Shown here: positions 53,798 to 63,381 of the stretch, in pieces | Layout: each line of letters begins with the position of its first letter | Position numbering within the stretch: position 1 is the stretch's first letter | Origin: Prochlorococcus sp. AG-388-D03 | GTDB lineage: Bacteria > Cyanobacteriota > Cyanobacteriia > PCC-6307 > Cyanobiaceae | Length of the DNA stretch: 64,000 nt | Reading direction: 5' to 3' | Assembly: GCA_003279875.1 (NCBI GenBank) | Contig: QCGN01000003.1 | Coordinates: 32,344-96,343, forward strand | Translations under genes and position numbers: made by a program | Notes under the pieces: generated by a model | Databases searched by the model: none | Told to the model about the DNA's origin: nothing | Seen by the model: the letters and a program-made list of their open reading frames with translations, nothing else

Positions 53798-54545
53798 ATA
53801 ATATTTGTGTAAGTACTACATCCATTAAAGATACAGTAACAAGAGTCATTACAACTGCTCCTGTTGTACTTGTCCCGACTTCTTTAGGACCTCCTTTTGT
53901 AGTAAGGCCATATCCACAAGCAATAATTGATATTAGTAATCCGAATACTACGGATTTAATTATCATAGAGGTTAAGTCTGAACTGGTTAGGCTTACATTA
54001 CCAGAACGTACAGAAGTCCAAAAAACTAAGGGAGGAACGTTATAAAAAATTGTGCTCCAAATTTGGCCACTCCATAAAGCAACTGATAAAAATAAAAGAC
54101 ATTGTATTGGAGACATAATTATCATTGAAAGTAATCTTGGAACTACTAAATATTGAATTGGTTCAGTTCTTAACATTGTTATTGCTTCTATTTGTTCAGT
54201 AACTTTCATAGTTCCAAGTTGAGCTGCATATGCAGTGGCTACTTTCCCAGTCATTAAAGTAGCAGTGAGAAGAGGAGCCATTTCTCTTGCCATTCCTACA
54301 GCTAATAAGCCGCCTATTTCACTTGAAACACCCATACTAGTAAGTTGAGAAGCGACTTGAATGTTAAAAACCGTACCAGCAGCAACCCCTGTAATTAAGA
54401 CTATTAATAAACTTCCAGGGCCTGATTCCATAAGCTGTTCAAAAAGGTCATTTTTTGAAATTTTACCTTTTAAAATATAATTAATTGCTTGACCCCCAAT
54501 TATGAGGCTGCTTACAAGTCTTTTAAAAAACTTAGGATAATACAT
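53790..54545 (-). CDS. mlaE: MlaE-type ABC transporter permease
   Basis: The 251-residue permease of the MlaE/TGD1 family has its typical GSLLIVLITGVAAGTVFNIQVASQLTS, EMAPLLTATLMTGKVATAYAAQLGTMKVTEQIEAI and RLLSMIIMSPIQ regions. The MlaFEDB complex moves phospholipids between envelope membranes; TGD1 does the same at the chloroplast envelope. No mlaF or mlaD is in the window. Confidence 0.9.
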   Translation of the reverse strand: MYYPKFFKRLVSSLIIGGQAINYILKGKISKNDLFEQLMESGPGSLLIVLITGVAAGTVFNIQVASQLTSMGVSSEIGGLLAVGMAREMAPLLTATLMTGKVATAYAAQLGTMKVTEQIEAITMLRTEPIQYLVVPRLLSMIIMSPIQCLLFLSVALWSGQIWSTIFYNVPPLVFWTSVRSGNVSLTSSDLTSMIIKSVVFGLLISIIACGYGLTTKGGPKEVGTSTTGAVVMTLVTVSLMDVVLTQILFG

Positions 54546-54555
54546 ATTATTTATA

Positions 54556-55953
54556 TTAGTTAGGTAATAATTGTTTATCCCATTTTCGCATTATAAATAC
54601 TCCAATTATTACTAATAAAGAAGGTATAAAACCAATGCATAATCTAATGGTTAATTGAGCTAAAGATGATTGTTCAATAATATTTAAACTGGAATTATCG
54701 ACAATGCATGATTGATAACCAGATACATACAATAATAAACCTAATATTTGAACACTTAGTCCAATACCAATTTTTTGAATAAGAACCATCCAAGCTGTAT
54801 ATAGTCCTGCTGGTTTTTCTGGATCTTCATCTATTGCATCAGGAAGTAGTGACCATGGGATTAAGTAAGCCGTTGAAGCACCTATCCCAATTAGGCAGAT
54901 AATTAAAATTAAAATTATAAATAAAATAAGGTTATTAATATTTAGAAATAAACCATCTCCCAGAGATGAAACTTCTGATAATGAAGGTAAAAATAGTGCT
55001 GCTGTACATGAAACAACCCAAATAATTGCTCCATAGTTTAAAGCTGATATTCTGTTTATTTTATTTGAAACTCGTGCCCATATTTGTAATCCTAACAATG
55101 CACTTATTTGGAAAGGTATTGGAACCCAGTTTGCAATTTCTGAAGGGACATTAAGAACATCTTCCACATAAATTAAGGCGACTGTTTGCATTAACTGCAA
55201 GGCACACCAAAGTAAGATATATAAAGAAATTACTTTGAGAAATTTTTTGTTATTAAATATTCTTTTAAATTGAAGTTTAATTGGTTCGACCTTCCCGGAT
55301 GGTCTTCTGGCTTTTTTGGCATATGGGGCTAATCCCCAACAAGATATTAAGGTTGTTATTACTGCGATAAACCCACTAATTTTACCCATCAAGAAATATT
55401 CGTTGTTAGCTAATCCTTTTAAATTTAAAACCACTCCAGCTATTATTAATCCAGTTAAACCAGCTATTATTGACCCCGTAAATCTTGCAGCATTTAATCT
55501 AGTTCTTATTGAAGTTTTTTCTGAAATTTCAGTAGATAGAGCTGCGAAAGGAAGATTGATACTTGTATAAGCAGTCATTACGATTATTGAAATCAATGAA
55601 TAATAAATTGTTTTGTTTATTACAGGACCTGAAGGAATCCACCAAATTGCGGATAAGGAAATCCCAAGAGGAAGAGCTGCAACTAGCATCCAGGGGATCC
55701 TTGGACCCCATTTGGATTTTGTCCTATCACTTAACCAACCTATTAAAGGATCGTTTATCGCATCCCATATTTTTATTAACATTAGTAATGAACCTGCAAT
55801 TAAAACTGGTAAACCTGCCGAACAAATAAAGAACCTAAAGAGGAAGAATCCAAATTGTGTAGCGGCTAATCCTGTACCTGCATCTCCAAGTCCATAAGAG
55901 AGCATTAATCTTGTTCTTGATCCGGTTATATTTTTTGAGTGTGAATTTTCCAA
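54556..55953 (-). CDS. melB: GPH-family sugar:cation symporter (MelB-like)
   Basis: The 465-residue MFS transporter of the glycoside-pentoside-hexuronide family has about 12 helices. The N-terminal region reads LSYGLGDAGTGLAATQFGFFLFRFF and KIWDAINDPLIGWLSDRTKSKWGPRIPWML, the DPxxGxxxDRT cation/sugar motif of MelB. In Prochlorococcus a MelB-like GPH protein (Pro1404/glcH) imports glucose, and this is probably its homologue. It lies close to the glycogen debranching gene glgX, with tRNA-Gly between. Confidence 0.82.
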   Translation of the reverse strand: MENSHSKNITGSRTRLMLSYGLGDAGTGLAATQFGFFLFRFFICSAGLPVLIAGSLLMLIKIWDAINDPLIGWLSDRTKSKWGPRIPWMLVAALPLGISLSAIWWIPSGPVINKTIYYSLISIIVMTAYTSINLPFAALSTEISEKTSIRTRLNAARFTGSIIAGLTGLIIAGVVLNLKGLANNEYFLMGKISGFIAVITTLISCWGLAPYAKKARRPSGKVEPIKLQFKRIFNNKKFLKVISLYILLWCALQLMQTVALIYVEDVLNVPSEIANWVPIPFQISALLGLQIWARVSNKINRISALNYGAIIWVVSCTAALFLPSLSEVSSLGDGLFLNINNLILFIILILIICLIGIGASTAYLIPWSLLPDAIDEDPEKPAGLYTAWMVLIQKIGIGLSVQILGLLLYVSGYQSCIVDNSSLNIIEQSSLAQLTIRLCIGFIPSLLVIIGVFIMRKWDKQLLPN

Positions 55954-56014
55954 TCTTTTTTATTTGTTGATTGTTTGATAATGTATTATTGCAAGTGTAA
56001 TTCTATTACTTATT

Positions 56015-56085
56015 GCGGGCGTGGTTTAGTGGTAAAACCTCAGCCTTCCAAGCTGAAGATGCGGGTTCGATTCCCGCCGCCCGCT
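56015..56085 (+). tRNA. tRNA-Gly (TCC)
   Basis: The 71-nt cloverleaf has acceptor GCGGGCG/CGCCCGC, D-arm TGGTTTAGTGGTAAAACC, anticodon stem TCAGC/GCTGA with loop CTTCCAA (anticodon TCC), and T-arm GCGGG-TTCGATT-CCCGC. The discriminator is T and no CCA is encoded. It lies one base from the glgX stop on the opposite strand. Confidence 0.96.
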
Positions 56086-56086
56086 T

Positions 56087-58120
56087 TTAGAATATAATAT
56101 TTTTTGTTCCAAATACTTCTTCTGAAATAATTAATACAGAGCTTCTATTCTCTAATGTAATAAATTTATCGTCAAGGGGGATAGGCTTGTAAGTTCCAGA
56201 CTCATTAGTATCAATCACTTTAAGCCATTTGCTTTTAGATTCTGGTAGATAAAAATCAATACTTTTTGAATATGCATTTAAACCGGCCCAAATTAAAGGA
56301 TTATTTTTACCTTTATTCAAGCTAAAAGCAATTGTATGTGACCAGCTACTCCAGTCTGGGCTTTCTAACTTCGTGCCATGCCAATAATAATTTACAAAAT
56401 TATCAATATCTTTTTTATTTGGTGAAGAGATAGGATTAAAAAATTTAATAAATCTTCTTCTTATTTTTATTAAATATTTTAGATAATTTAATAACTCTAA
56501 ATCTTGTTGATTTTCATCCCAATTCATCCAACCTAAAGAATTATTTTGGCACCAAGAATTATTATTACCACCTTGAGATCTTCCGATTTCATCACCCATT
56601 AGAATCATGGGAACTCCTTTTGAGATTAATAAACTTAAAAGGAAATTTTTTTGTTGCCGCTTTCTTAGTTTTTTAATTAATAAGTTTGATGTAGGCCCCT
56701 CTACTCCATGATTCCATGAATTATTGTGATTATCTCCATCTCTATTTTGTTCTTTATTTGCAAAATTATGTTTTTTGTTAAAGGTAACCAAATCTTTTAG
56801 CGTAAATCCATCGTGAGAGGTTATGAAATTTATAGACTTTGGTAAAAAAATATGCTCTTTGTAATGTGATGGACTACCTTTGATTTTGTCACTCATATTC
56901 CAGGCCGTATCTTTGTCTCCTTTCCAAAATTTTCTTAGGTCATCTCTGAAATGACCATTCCATGTAAATGTTTTCTTTGAAGGGAAATTATTTAATTTGT
57001 ATAATCCCCCGCAATCCCAAGGCTCACTAATTAGTTTTATATCGGCAAGTTCAGGCTCACATTCAATATCTTCAAAAATTGGTGGATTATCAAGTGGGAT
57101 GAGATCTTCTCCTCTAGATAAGGCAATACCTAAATCAAATCTAAAACCATCAACTCCTAATTCATTTGCCCAGCATTTTAATGACTCTATTATTAATTTC
57201 CTAACTAATCCTCTATTTGCTGCAATTGTATTACCACATCCAGAAACATCCTGATAATTTTTATCTTTGTCGATGAAATAGTAAAGATTTTCATCTATTC
57301 CTTTCCAAGATATTGCGGGCCCTTGGGAATCCCCTTCAGAGGTATGGTTATAAACTACATCTAAAATAACTTCAATATCTGCTTTATGGCATTCTTCCAC
57401 AAATTTTCTAAATTCTTCTCTATTTTGTTCGGCAGATTTATTAGAGAGATATTGAAAATGCGGTGTAAACCAATTAATAGGACTATAACCCCAAAAATTT
57501 TCTAATCCAATAGGAGCATCATTTGGGTCAAAACAAAATACTGGAAGTAATTCAATACTTGTTATGCCAAGTTCTTTTAGATATGGAATTTTTTTTAAAA
57601 AATTTTCAAAGCAACTTTTATCTCCATTACTGGATTGAGTAAATGCTTGGATATGGAGCTCATAAATTATTGTTTCTTCCCAGGAATGTTTTGGTCTAGG
57701 GAAATTTTTAAAATTAAAAAATTTTCTATCACAAACAACACTTTTTAGACAAGAATCGATGTTATCAAAATTATTTAGAGCATCTTTTCTTCTGTATTTA
57801 CTCCATCCAGTAATGCCCCTTGAACAAGGATCAATTAAAACTTTTTTAGAATAATCTTTATTAAGCTGATTATCATTCTGTTTTATTCTAAAAGCATAGA
57901 TGTCTCCCTCTTTGAGATCGCTTATTTCAGCATGCCAGTAAGGACCTGTCTTGTGTTTATGATCTAATTTGAAGATTCTTTCTGGAACAACTGCATCTTC
58001 TTTCTCAAATAATAAAATTTCTATATATTCTGCATTTGTAGCTATTAAAGAGAAATTAACTCCTTCTGAAGTTTTTGAACTTCCCAGTGGCAATGGATTA
58101 CCAACATTTATATCATTCAC
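56087..58120 (-). CDS. glgX: Glycogen debranching enzyme/isoamylase
   Basis: The 677-residue GH13_11 enzyme has an N-terminal CBM48-like domain (PLPLGSSKTSEGVNFSLIATNAEYIEI). The catalytic barrel includes DVVYNHTSEG, VDGFRFDLG (Asp nucleophile), KLISEPWDCGG (acid/base Glu) and FITSHDGFT. The extra SQGGNNNSWCQNN motif follows MGDEIGRS. It removes alpha-1,6 branches during glycogen breakdown or maturation. Its gene lies near the GPH sugar transporter; both point to carbohydrate use. Confidence 0.94.
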   Translation of the reverse strand: MNDINVGNPLPLGSSKTSEGVNFSLIATNAEYIEILLFEKEDAVVPERIFKLDHKHKTGPYWHAEISDLKEGDIYAFRIKQNDNQLNKDYSKKVLIDPCSRGITGWSKYRRKDALNNFDNIDSCLKSVVCDRKFFNFKNFPRPKHSWEETIIYELHIQAFTQSSNGDKSCFENFLKKIPYLKELGITSIELLPVFCFDPNDAPIGLENFWGYSPINWFTPHFQYLSNKSAEQNREEFRKFVEECHKADIEVILDVVYNHTSEGDSQGPAISWKGIDENLYYFIDKDKNYQDVSGCGNTIAANRGLVRKLIIESLKCWANELGVDGFRFDLGIALSRGEDLIPLDNPPIFEDIECEPELADIKLISEPWDCGGLYKLNNFPSKKTFTWNGHFRDDLRKFWKGDKDTAWNMSDKIKGSPSHYKEHIFLPKSINFITSHDGFTLKDLVTFNKKHNFANKEQNRDGDNHNNSWNHGVEGPTSNLLIKKLRKRQQKNFLLSLLISKGVPMILMGDEIGRSQGGNNNSWCQNNSLGWMNWDENQQDLELLNYLKYLIKIRRRFIKFFNPISSPNKKDIDNFVNYYWHGTKLESPDWSSWSHTIAFSLNKGKNNPLIWAGLNAYSKSIDFYLPESKSKWLKVIDTNESGTYKPIPLDDKFITLENRSSVLIISEEVFGTKNIIF

Positions 58121-58236
58121 TGTTTAGTTATCTATTTGATTTTTTAATGAATGAATGAATTTAATGAAATTATTCAAACATTCGAATCATAAGTGCAAAG
58201 TTTAAAAAAAAAATAAAATTTGATGTTTCACTCATC

Positions 58237-58270
58237 AATAATATTTAAATTTGAAAATTTAAATATTATT
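58237..58270. repeat. Perfect 34-nt AT-only palindrome
   Basis: The left arm (58237-58252) and right arm (58255-58270) are exact reverse complements, 16 bp each. The 2-nt centre is GA and the arms consist of A/T only. It lies about 120 nt upstream of glgX on its own strand and about 480 nt upstream of hup. A cruciform, protein site or mRNA leader hairpin is possible. Confidence 0.55.
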
Positions 58271-58608
58271 TAAGTATGTTTTTCCTGCCTTTTTATTTAA
58301 ATAAAATGAAATTGAATTCCATAGTTTAAACTTTATGTTGTTACTGAATTTTTAGATTTCAAAATGGAAATAATGCTTCCTCATGTGCTGAGAAGGAAAT
58401 ATATCTGAAAGTTAATAAAAAATAATAAATAGTTGAAATTCTTTAATTAATTACTTTTAAATATAATTTTTTGCATTATTAGAAAATAAACTTTTTATGG
58501 ATAAAAGTAGTCATTGCAATACTTCTGCATCCTTATATAGTCTTAATTAACTTTTAGGTATTTTAGAAATTTTAGATCTAAGTATATTTTTGGATAGCTA
58601 AAAATGTC

Positions 58609-58677
58609 ATGAAATTTTGTATAAAGCTTTGCGCCGCCGGCATTTTCGGTTGCCGTATTGGTGTTTGCTCCATATGA
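58609..58677 (+). other. Cys-rich mini-ORF or structured RNA islet upstream of hup
   Basis: ATG at 58609 opens a 22-codon frame (MKFCIKLCAAGIFGCRIGVC, then SI) with four Cys spaced 4, 7 and 5 residues apart. Most codons end in C, unlike the rest of this AT-rich genome. The same segment contains a CGGCA/TGCCG stem and may be an RNA rather than a peptide. The base composition is a clear break from its surroundings. Its identity is unsure. Confidence 0.4.
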
Positions 58678-58749
58678 TATGCAAGTTCGAGGTAATTAGA
58701 CTAGATTTTAAACTCTTGTCTTTCAAATCTCTGCTATACAAACAATTCA

Positions 58750-59025
58750 ATGAACAAAGCTGATTTAGTAAATCTTGTTGCTGCTCGTACTGAGCTCACA
58801 AAAACAGATGTATCTTTAGTTGTTGATGCAGCTATTGAAACGATTGTTGATTCAGTAGTGGAAGGCAAAAAAGTCTCCATACTAGGATTTGGTTCTTTTG
58901 AACCAAGGGACCGTTCTGCACGACAGGGCTTAAACCCTAAAACAGGCGAAAAAATTGCGATTCCTGCTAAAAGAGTTCCTACATTTTCAGCAGGAAAACT
59001 TTTTAAGGATAGAGTTCAAGGCTAA
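58750..59025 (+). CDS. hup: HU-family DNA-binding protein
   Basis: The 91-residue nucleoid protein starts MNKADLVNLVAARTELTKTD. It carries VSILGFGSFEPRDRSARQGLNPKTGEKIAIPAKRVPTFSAGK, the beta-arm Pro and Arg/Lys pattern of HU that bends DNA. It is followed by a perfect terminator hairpin. Confidence 0.97.
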   Translation: MNKADLVNLVAARTELTKTDVSLVVDAAIETIVDSVVEGKKVSILGFGSFEPRDRSARQGLNPKTGEKIAIPAKRVPTFSAGKLFKDRVQG

Positions 59026-59055
59026 TATTTTTATAGCTCAATTTGTCCTTATTAT

Positions 59056-59081
59056 AGGTGCTCTTTTTGAGCACCTTTTTT
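59056..59081 (+). terminator. Intrinsic terminator of hup
   Basis: AGGTGCTC pairs with GAGCACCT (perfect 8-bp stem, T5 loop), followed by a T-run. It ends the hup transcript. Confidence 0.93.
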
Positions 59082-59145
59082 ATTTAGAAAAAAGAATTAA
59101 TTTTTTATATTGTGAATATAATTTTAGGTAGGAAAGTTTAAGTTT

Positions 59146-59475
59146 TTGAATCTAACAAATTATAGAAAATTAATAATTTTAGGACAATTTTTGTATGTTT
59201 TATTACCAAATCCTTGTATTTCTGAACAATTACCAACTAAAACAGAGATTTTAAAAAAATCTAATGAATGCGTGAATGATTTTCAACAAAAAGTATGTAT
59301 TAACTTATTTTTGGAAATGGAGAAAATACAGTTATTTGAATCTCAGCAAAATAGATTTAAATGTCAAGGAAGTATTTTAGGATTACAGACAGAGCTTATT
59401 GAAGCTTATTATTTCAAAAATTTAAAGAAATATAAAAAAGGAATTATGACACCATATGTGATTAAAAATTGTTAA
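59146..59475 (+). CDS. Exported Cys-containing hypothetical protein, 109 aa
   Basis: A TTG start at 59146 gives a signal-peptide-like N-terminus (LIILGQFLYVLLPNPCISEQ). A helical mature part with five Cys follows (positions include NECVNDFQQKVCINLF and KNC at the end). The likely fate is the periplasm or lumen, with disulfides. The family is not recognised. It starts a small plus-strand series of short genes. Confidence 0.6.
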   Translation: MNLTNYRKLIILGQFLYVLLPNPCISEQLPTKTEILKKSNECVNDFQQKVCINLFLEMEKIQLFESQQNRFKCQGSILGLQTELIEAYYFKNLKKYKKGIMTPYVIKNC

Positions 59476-59529
59476 TTCTTGAGAATAATTTTAAATTTAG
59501 AATATTATTGATTTGTTATTTAGGTTGAA

Positions 59530-59775
59530 ATGGTTAAAGGTTTTTCTGAAGGTGAAGCTAAGAATAATGAACCTTTTAAAGAGGTAAAAAAAGAGAAAAA
59601 AGGCTTGGCTTCTTTTCTTAAAGGAAAAAAGTTAACTTATACTTTACCAGGGAAAAAACAGATAAATATATTTGGTTCATTAGTATTAGGTTTAAATATG
59701 GTTTTAGTTCTTTTGGTTCTTTTGTATTTTAATAATCCAGAATTCCATAATTTTATCTTTAATGTTGGGAGATAG
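59530..59775 (+). CDS. Membrane-anchored small protein, 81 aa
   Basis: The N-terminal 50 residues are charged (EVKKEKKGLASFLKGKK). One membrane helix (FGSLVLGLNMVLVLLVLLYF) and a short tail follow. The positive N-terminus before the helix suggests a cytoplasmic N-terminus. There is no recognised domain. Confidence 0.65.
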   Translation: MVKGFSEGEAKNNEPFKEVKKEKKGLASFLKGKKLTYTLPGKKQINIFGSLVLGLNMVLVLLVLLYFNNPEFHNFIFNVGR

Positions 59776-59835
59776 CTTTCTTTTTAGGTCGAAATATTTT
59801 CAGAAGTGATATATTTAAATTTTGATAGGAAATTT

Positions 59836-60093
59836 ATGAAAATAGTAAGTTCATTTTTTCAAGTGGTTATATCTTTAATAATTATTGGATTTTTAATATA
59901 CTTTTTAACAGGTTACGACTCTGCTTTTGAGGCGGATCAGTCATGTCATTCATATATGTCTAGTTTTTCTGACCAATCAGGGAGTCTAGGTTGTGATCAT
60001 GATACAGAAACTCATCAGTGGATACTATATGAAACTCTAGAAAATTCAGAACCAGCAAGAATCATCAAAAAATTTAGATATAAGTTTTTATAG
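59836..60093 (+). CDS. Exported small protein with Cys pair, 85 aa
   Basis: ATG at 59836 is preferred over the frame opening at 59806. The product begins with a hydrophobic segment (SFFQVVISLIIIGFLIYFL). A mature part with CHSYM and GCDHDTE and a basic end (IIKKFRYKFL) follows. The two Cys may form a disulfide. It overlaps the convergent gene by 6 nt. The family is unknown. Confidence 0.6.
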   Translation: MKIVSSFFQVVISLIIIGFLIYFLTGYDSAFEADQSCHSYMSSFSDQSGSLGCDHDTETHQWILYETLENSEPARIIKKFRYKFL

Positions 60094-60297
60094 CTTGATT
60101 TTGTGATAAAAGAATTTGGCACACAAAATTGAAATGATTCCTGTGATTGTAAAAGTAAGATATTGATATAAGCTTCCCTCCAGGTAGATATTATTTTTAT
60201 AGAGAGGATAATCTATAAAAGATCCAAATGTTCCCCAAATTATTACCCAAGCGGAGATATACAGAAAAATTTTTATCGGATTAGGTTTTTCTTCCAT
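60088..60297 (-). CDS. Two-helix membrane protein next to hli, 69 aa
   Basis: The 69-residue product has two membrane helices (about 9-28 and 46-64), joined by a loop with FIDYPLYKNNIYLE, and ends HKIKL. It begins 3 nt after the stop of the hli gene in the same direction, so it is probably co-transcribed with it. It could support Hlip function, but this is context only. Confidence 0.65.
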   Translation of the reverse strand: MEEKPNPIKIFLYISAWVIIWGTFGSFIDYPLYKNNIYLEGSLYQYLTFTITGIISILCAKFFYHKIKL

Positions 60298-60300
60298 TTT

Positions 60301-60579
60301 TTAATTTATACCAAAAATAGATGAAGTTACAGGTCTCCCTTTAAAAACTAATTCAGTTAATAAAAGCATAATAAATCCAATCATGGCCGCTCTACCATTT
60401 ACAAGTTCGGCACTACTATTAAATCCAAAAACATTTTTAACTTCATCACCTTGATTATCAACCCAATTCGAATATTCACTATCAGTAGATTTATTGTCTA
60501 AATCTTTATTTTGATTTTCAATAATGGTATTTTCTGAATACTCACTTTGATTTTCTATTGGAGTAATTTTTTCTTTCAT
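60301..60579 (-). CDS. hli: High-light-inducible protein (Hlip/ELIP family)
   Basis: The 92-residue protein has an N-terminal disordered Glu/Asn/Ser-rich half. One chlorophyll-binding helix follows with the signature AELVNGRAAMIGFIMLLLTEL (E-x2-N-x-R), and the end is VTSSIFGIN. It binds pigments and protects photosystem II under light stress. The long acidic N-terminus marks a long Hlip form. It precedes the two-helix gene. Confidence 0.92.
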   Translation of the reverse strand: MKEKITPIENQSEYSENTIIENQNKDLDNKSTDSEYSNWVDNQGDEVKNVFGFNSSAELVNGRAAMIGFIMLLLTELVFKGRPVTSSIFGIN

Positions 60580-60636
60580 AAAAATGTCTTTTTTATTAAT
60601 AATAGTGATTTAAAACAAATATCATTGAATTTTAAA

Positions 60637-62654
<2,018 letters not shown>

Positions 62655-62742
62655 TTAACATTTTAGACATTAAATGTGTAAATAAACCATATAATTGCTT
62701 ATTTAAAAATTAATATTTAAATATTAATTTCTTATCATAAAA

Positions 62743-63348
62743 CTAATTGGCTTCACTTGGATGTGAAATCACTCTATCGATTAGTCCATAGTTTTTAGCT
62801 TCTTCAGCACTTAGAAAATAATCTCTGTCAGTATCTTTCTCAATCTTTTCGAAAGATTGCCCTGTCATATCTGCCATAGAGTTGTTCAACATATCTTTAA
62901 TTCGAAGAATTTCTCTGGCTTCTATCTCAATATCACTCGCCTGACGTTGTGAGGTTCCCCCTAGTGGTTGATGAATCATAATTCGGCTATGAGGAAGAGC
63001 AACTCTTTTACCTTTGGTACCAGCTCCTAATAAAAATGCTCCCATGGAGGCTGCGAGTCCAACGCATATAGTTACTACATCACTTTTTACGTATTTAATA
63101 GTGTCATATATTGCTAAACCTGCAGTAACAGACCCCCCAGGACTATTTATATATAGATAAATAGGTTTTGTATTGTCATCAGAATCGAGGTAAAGCATTT
63201 GAGCAACAAGGCTATTAGCTATTCCATCATTGACTTCTTGTCCGAGAAACAAAATCCTCTCAACACCTAATCTTGTATATATGTCTACCCATCTTTCATA
63301 TTGACTTCCTGGAAGTCTATATGGCACGCTTGGAGTTCCTATTGGCAT
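62743..63348 (-). CDS. clpP: ATP-dependent Clp protease proteolytic subunit (ClpP3 type)
   Basis: The 201-residue serine peptidase has the catalytic triad in [15 protein letters not shown] (Ser), [14 protein letters not shown] (His) and [21 protein letters not shown] (Asp). It follows clpR after 33 nt on the minus strand. In cyanobacteria ClpP3 and ClpR form a mixed core that is essential for viability, so ClpP3 is the likely paralogue. Confidence 0.96.
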   Translation of the reverse strand: MPIGTPSVPYRLPGSQYERWVDIYTRLGVERILFLGQEVNDGIANSLVAQMLYLDSDDNTKPIYLYINSPGGSVTAGLAIYDTIKYVKSDVVTICVGLAASMGAFLLGAGTKGKRVALPHSRIMIHQPLGGTSQRQASDIEIEAREILRIKDMLNNSMADMTGQSFEKIEKDTDRDYFLSAEEAKNYGLIDRVISHPSEAN

Positions 63349-63381
63349 AATTTTAAAAAAATTGTAATTTTAAGTTAAAAG

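Larger units (their letters stand above)
58121..58749. other. 629-nt intergenic region between glgX and hup
   Basis: No ordinary gene is seen. It contains a perfect 34-nt palindrome (58237-58270) and a GC-rich islet near 58630-58670. The islet could be a 22-residue Cys-rich frame or a structured RNA. The hup promoter must lie in the last part. The rest is AT-rich with T/A runs. Confidence 0.6.
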
